Assembly (NCBI RefSeq): GCF_003590835.1
Contig: NZ_QYUQ01000002.1
Location: forward strand, 1,364,001-1,428,000
From: Noviherbaspirillum sedimenti
Lineage (GTDB): Bacteria; Pseudomonadota; Gammaproteobacteria; Burkholderiales; Burkholderiaceae_D
Direction of reading: 5' to 3'
Length of the DNA stretch: 64,000 nucleotides
A program made the translations under genes and the position numbers. Shown here in pieces: positions 60,821 through 64,000 of the stretch; position 1 is the stretch's first letter; each line of letters opens with the position of its first letter. Below the pieces are notes generated by a model. The model was not told the origin of the DNA. It did not search any database and was given only the letters and a program-made list of their open reading frames with translations.

Positions 60821-61615
60821 TCAACGAGGACGTTTCTCAAACACCTCTTTGGCGACCGGAAGTGTCGAAAATGTGTTTGGCCAGCCGACATAAAACGCCA
60901 GATGCGTGATCACCTCTGACGCCTGTGCCTGCGTGACGCCGTTATCCATTGCCCGGTTGAGGTGATAAGGAATCTGCGCAACCTGGCCTGACGCAATGAG
61001 AGCGCTGACCGTCACCAGACTGCGGTCGCGCGGCGCAAGGTCCGGGCGCAGCCATAGATCGCGAAACAGAACGTCAGTTGTATATTGGACGACACCCGGC
61101 GCCACGTTGCCGAACTGTTTTTCCACCGTTGCCGCCCGTTGGGCTTCCGTTGTCTCGTCAAGCGGAAGGAGCTTGGGCATCGCGGCAGGCAGTTGTTCAG
61201 GCTTGATCTTGTGTTTGCCAAAGATATCCTTGGCGACGGCGACCGCCGACATGGCGTTTCCCCAGCCCGAGTAAAACGCCAGGTGCGTGATAACTTCTGA
61301 TAGTTCACCCGGCTTGACGCCGTTATCCAGCGCGAGATTGAAGTAATACGGCATTTCAGCTGTCTGATGGCGGGCGATCAACGCAGCGACTGTGATGATG
61401 CTGCGGTCTCGCGGCGATAAATCAGGGCGTTTCCATACCTCACCCAACAGGCGAACTTGCGTATAGTGTTCCAGCGCGGGTGATACGGTCCTGGCGTCAT
61501 CCAGCTTTGTCGTCGGCTTTGTTCCTGGAGCGGACCTTGTCTGCGACTCTTGTGCAAACGCGGCGGAAATCAGCGAAAGTGCCGCCGTCGCGGCGACCAG
61601 CATTGCCATGCGCAT
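60821..61615 (-). CDS. Exported double carboxymuconolactone-decarboxylase-domain protein
   Basis: A 264-residue protein. A signal peptide (about residues 1-22, MLVAATAALSLISAAFA) leads to two CMD domains: 'RSIITVAALIARHQTAEMPYYFNLALDNGVKPGELSEVITHLAFYSGWGNAMSAV' (about 75-130) and 'RSLVTVSALIASGQVAQIPYHLNRAMDNGVTQAQASEVITHLAFYVGWPNTFSTL' (about 200-255). No Cys-x-x-Cys, so it is not AhpD-like. CMD domains are usually cytosolic; export is unusual. AGGAGA is 6 bases ahead of ATG 61615. Role unknown; part of a periplasmic-enzyme cluster. Confidence 0.87.
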   Translation of the reverse strand: MRMAMLVAATAALSLISAAFAQESQTRSAPGTKPTTKLDDARTVSPALEHYTQVRLLGEVWKRPDLSPRDRSIITVAALIARHQTAEMPYYFNLALDNGVKPGELSEVITHLAFYSGWGNAMSAVAVAKDIFGKHKIKPEQLPAAMPKLLPLDETTEAQRAATVEKQFGNVAPGVVQYTTDVLFRDLWLRPDLAPRDRSLVTVSALIASGQVAQIPYHLNRAMDNGVTQAQASEVITHLAFYVGWPNTFSTLPVAKEVFEKRPR

Positions 61616-61628
61616 TTCAATTCTCCTG

Positions 61629-62144
61629 TCATTTGCGGTATTGCTCATCGGTGACTTTTTCCATCCATTCCACGTTCTTGCCGTTGACCGTTCCAGTCAA
61701 GGCAATATGGGTCATCGCCGTGTTGGGCGATGCACCGTGCCAGTGCTTCACGCCCGGCGGGCACCAGACGACATCGCCCTCGTGAATCTCGGTAACCGGC
61801 CCACCCCATTCCTGCGTCCAGCCTGTGCCAGCCGTGACGATCAGATGCTGGCCGGTTGGATGCGTATGCCATGCGGATCTCGCACCTTGCTCAAAGGTGA
61901 CATATGCACCAGTCACGGGCGTTGAAGGATTTGCAGGAAAAAGAGGCGACACACGGACGTTGCCGGTAAAGTATTCAGCCGGGCCTTTACCGGAAGGCTG
62001 GGCGCCGGCACGAAAAACGGTTTGCGATTTCTTGCCTTGCTCGGCGCTGCGAGCGCTGGCACCCGATGAAGCGGCGTCGTTAGCATGGGATGTGTTACAC
62101 ATCAGCAGAAAAAGTGAGGCAGCCGTCAAAGCAAGTCGATTCAT
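61629..62144 (-). CDS. Exported cupin-domain protein
   Basis: A 171-residue protein. Signal peptide [21 protein letters not shown], then a low-complexity spacer and a single cupin: '[61 protein letters not shown]', the H-x-H, E/Q and H ligands being HTHP, Q and H in KHWHG. This subgroup includes (R)-mandelonitrile-lyase-like cupins and is often next to CMD proteins. Metal-dependent activity is likely; substrate unknown. It lies 13 bases from the CMD gene. Confidence 0.86.
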   Translation of the reverse strand: MNRLALTAASLFLLMCNTSHANDAASSGASARSAEQGKKSQTVFRAGAQPSGKGPAEYFTGNVRVSPLFPANPSTPVTGAYVTFEQGARSAWHTHPTGQHLIVTAGTGWTQEWGGPVTEIHEGDVVWCPPGVKHWHGASPNTAMTHIALTGTVNGKNVEWMEKVTDEQYRK

Positions 62145-62223
62145 GAGGGTTCCTTTTGATTAGGGCGGATTCAGGCTGTTTTCATTGCGGTCATGTCATT
62201 ACAAAGTGATCACGCACCGTCAC

Positions 62224-63252
62224 CTACTTCAGATTATTGCGGAAGAACGAAGTCAATTTTTCAAAGGGAATGAGATTGACACGATCGTAAAGATCGACGT
62301 GACCGGCACCAGGAATAATGAGCAGTTCCTTTGGCTGTCCTGCCAGCTTGTACGCTTCTTCACTGAACTCTCTGGAATGGGCGTTATCACCCGTGATGAA
62401 TAGCATCGGGCGTGGGGAAATCGTTTCGATGTCCGCGAACGGGTAAAAATTCATGAACTTGACGTTGCTGGTCAGCGTAGGGTGGGTCGTCAACTTCGGC
62501 GACGAGCCCTTGGGAGTAAATTCGCCTCTGGGAGTGCGGTAGAAGTCATAAAACTCACGCTGAATGGGATGAGTATCTTCCTTCAGTTCATGCACCGTCC
62601 CGCTGGTGTACTTGGTTTCACCACCGGTGAACTCCACGTAACGTTGCTCTGCTGCCTCTGCAATGATTTTCTTGCGTTGCTCAATGGTCAGTGAGTGATT
62701 CAGCGCGTTACGGTTGGCAGCACCCATGTCATACATACTGACCGTCGCAATGGCTTTCATGCGCGGGTCAATCTTTGCAGCACTGATCACAAAGCTGCCG
62801 CTGCCGCAAATCCCGATGGCGCCGATCCGCTCCCTGTCGACGAATGGTCGGGTGCCCAGGAAATCCACCGCAGCACTGAAATCTTCAGCATAGATATCCG
62901 GCGAAACTGCGTTGCGAGGCTGGCCCTCGCTCTCACCCCAGAACGACAAATCCAGGGACAAGGTAACGAATCCTTGCTCAGCCATTTTTGCAGCATATAG
63001 ATTCGCGCTTTGTTCTTTTACGGCACCCATGGGATGGCCGACGATGATTGCGGGATTTTTTGTATTCCGGTTTATGTTCTTGGGAATGAAAAGATTCCCT
63101 GCGACCTTCATCTTGTGTTGATTTTTGAACGTAACCGTCTGCATAGCTACCTTATCGCTTTTGAAAAAATTATCTGCGCCATTGGACATGTCTGCAGCCA
63201 TTACAGAGAATGAACTGACTAGCATCACTAGCAACATAATGAGCTTTTTCAT
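62224..63252 (-). CDS. Exported alpha/beta hydrolase
   Basis: A 342-residue protein with signal peptide (KKLIMLLVMLVSSFSVMAA). 'NPAIIVGHPMGAVKEQSANLYAAKMAEQGFVTLSLDLSFWGESEG' is the oxyanion-hole region, 'ERIGAIGICGSGSFVISAA' the nucleophile elbow, and 'IPGAGHVDLYDR' provides the His. This matches YcjY/PA-type exported hydrolases of unknown substrate. Ribosome-binding site AAGGAAG 6 bases ahead of ATG 63252; a GTG at 63267 is an alternative. Separated by 72 bases from the MFS gene and 79 from the cupin gene. Confidence 0.86.
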   Translation of the reverse strand: MKKLIMLLVMLVSSFSVMAADMSNGADNFFKSDKVAMQTVTFKNQHKMKVAGNLFIPKNINRNTKNPAIIVGHPMGAVKEQSANLYAAKMAEQGFVTLSLDLSFWGESEGQPRNAVSPDIYAEDFSAAVDFLGTRPFVDRERIGAIGICGSGSFVISAAKIDPRMKAIATVSMYDMGAANRNALNHSLTIEQRKKIIAEAAEQRYVEFTGGETKYTSGTVHELKEDTHPIQREFYDFYRTPRGEFTPKGSSPKLTTHPTLTSNVKFMNFYPFADIETISPRPMLFITGDNAHSREFSEEAYKLAGQPKELLIIPGAGHVDLYDRVNLIPFEKLTSFFRNNLK

Positions 63253-63324
63253 GGGGACTTCCTTCACTCAATAGTTAAAAAATAAATGGCTGGCCATCTT
63301 TTCTGATCCAGATTTTTTTAGTAT

Positions 63325-64000
63325 TCAGACCTTCTGAGCACGCTCCGCACGCGACGCCAGGAAGGCCAGGAACGCCGAGATCAGTAGTAAAACGGCGCTC
63401 ACCAGAAACGTGCTCTGGTACCCGCTCATATCGAATAGCAAACCGCCGACGGTGGAACCCAGTCCGATCGCCAGCTGAACCGCTGCCACCATCAGCCCGC
63501 CACCGGCTTCGGTGTTCTCCGGCATCGTTCTTGCCACCCAGGTCCACCAGCCCACGGGCGCCGCTGTGGCGACCAGTCCCCAGATGCCCAGCAGCGCCAC
63601 GACGGCGGCCACCCAACTGCCGAAAGCAATCAGCGTCACGGCAGCCATGGCCATCAAGAGCGGGATGGCGATCAAGGTCCCGTAAAAACTTCTCTTCAGA
63701 AACGCGCCGATCAGGATGGTGCCGATGAAACCGGCCACGCCCAGTGTCAAAAGAATGAACGACAGCGTGGACACTTCAACGCGGGTCACCGTTTCGAGGA
63801 ACGGGCGCAGATAGGTGAACAGGGTGAACTGCCCCATGAAAAAGATACTGACAGCGGCCATGCCCAATGCGACCAGGGGATTCTTCAGAAGCCTGAAGAC
63901 ATTGCCAGAACCTGCCGGACGTTCTTCGGCCTTCATGGCGGGCAGGCTGACCCATTGCCAGACAAACGCGAGCAGTGCCACCGGAGCAAGGCAAAAGAAG
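63325..64000 (-). CDS. MFS transporter, C-terminal part (runs off right edge)
   Basis: The last 225 residues of a major facilitator transporter, with six or seven membrane segments visible. The cytoplasmic loop (MKAEERPAGSGNVFRLLKNP) precedes the second half, which has 'FMGQFTLFTYLRPFLETVTRVEVSTLSFILLTLGVAGFIGTILIGAFLKRSF' and 'AAPVGWWTWVARTMPENTEAGGGLMVAAVQLAIGLGSTVGGLLFD', typical of the DHA1 drug/sugar efflux subgroup (AraJ/YdhP-like). First part lies outside the window. It is 72 bases upstream of the alpha/beta hydrolase, in line with the exported-enzyme cluster. Confidence 0.88.
   Translation of the reverse strand, partial: FFCLAPVALLAFVWQWVSLPAMKAEERPAGSGNVFRLLKNPLVALGMAAVSIFFMGQFTLFTYLRPFLETVTRVEVSTLSFILLTLGVAGFIGTILIGAFLKRSFYGTLIAIPLLMAMAAVTLIAFGSWVAAVVALLGIWGLVATAAPVGWWTWVARTMPENTEAGGGLMVAAVQLAIGLGSTVGGLLFDMSGYQSTFLVSAVLLLISAFLAFLASRAERAQKV

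Overview
The window looks like chromosomal DNA of a betaproteobacterium. Gene content (an MSHA-type pilus locus, a P4-type island at tRNA-Leu, a Wzx/Wzy/Wzc-type polysaccharide locus, Tat-exported enzymes) and moderate G+C fit the Oxalobacteraceae (Herminiimonas/Janthinobacterium/Collimonas relatives). The family is an inference from style of proteins; no rRNA or other phylogenetic marker is present.

Layout. (1) 1-6.04 kb, minus strand: an MSHA-type type IV pilus operon in the order mshE-G-F-B-A-[terminator]-C-D-O, entering from the ATPase and running off the left edge. The ATPase carries an N-terminal MshEN domain predicted to bind cyclic-di-GMP. (2) 6.2-9.1 kb: a YfcG/YghU-type glutathione transferase, a MaoC-like hydratase and a Tat-exported tyrosinase. 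(3) 9.1-17.0 kb, minus strand: a type I secretion unit (ABC transporter with a C39-like domain, HlyD-type adaptor) feeding a 1423-residue RTX/cadherin-repeat surface protein. Its gene contains almost identical 300-bp tandem repeats. (4) 17.2-26.04 kb: an integrated P4-like genomic island at the 3' end of tRNA-Leu(TAA), with recognisable att remnants and integrase arm-site repeats at both ends. It holds an integrase, an AlpA-type regulator, Toprim and DUF3987 replication-type proteins, several small unknown genes and an IS630-family insertion placed just upstream of one island gene. (5) 26.8-29.0 kb, plus strand: a secreted, repeat-containing beta-helix protein with a Thr-rich linker. (6) 29.1-55.05 kb, minus strand: a long surface-polysaccharide locus. 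It encodes a Wzc-like tyrosine autokinase/copolymerase, a WecA-like initiating transferase, TviB/WbpO-like dehydrogenase and TviC/WbpP-like epimerase (pointing to HexNAc uronate), a MurJ-like flippase, four GT4 glycosyltransferases, a Wzy/WaaL-like polymerase, a deacetylase, an asparagine-synthase-type amidotransferase, two GNAT/FemAB-like acyltransferases, an O-acyltransferase, an exported beta-helix protein and three methyltransferases plus the remnant of a fourth. Many neighbours overlap by 1-16 bases, so the genes are translationally coupled. No Wza-type exporter and no exosortase is seen. (7) 55.4-64 kb: a LysR regulator with a perfect (GGAA)20 microsatellite upstream, a divergent PfpI/MocR pair around a palindrome, and a minus-strand row of mostly exported proteins of unknown joint function: MFS transporter (cut by the window end), alpha/beta hydrolase, cupin, double carboxymuconolactone-decarboxylase domain protein, cyclophilin-like protein and MBL-fold lipoprotein.

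Functionally the window is mainly about the cell surface: pili, a giant adhesin, an acidic (probably amidated and acylated) polysaccharide and secreted beta-helix proteins. The best candidates for something undescribed are the (GGAA)20 repeat before the LysR gene, the all-exported cupin/CMD/cyclophilin/MBL cluster, the domain-duplicated adhesin, and the regulatory hairpin over the AlpA ribosome-binding site in the island.
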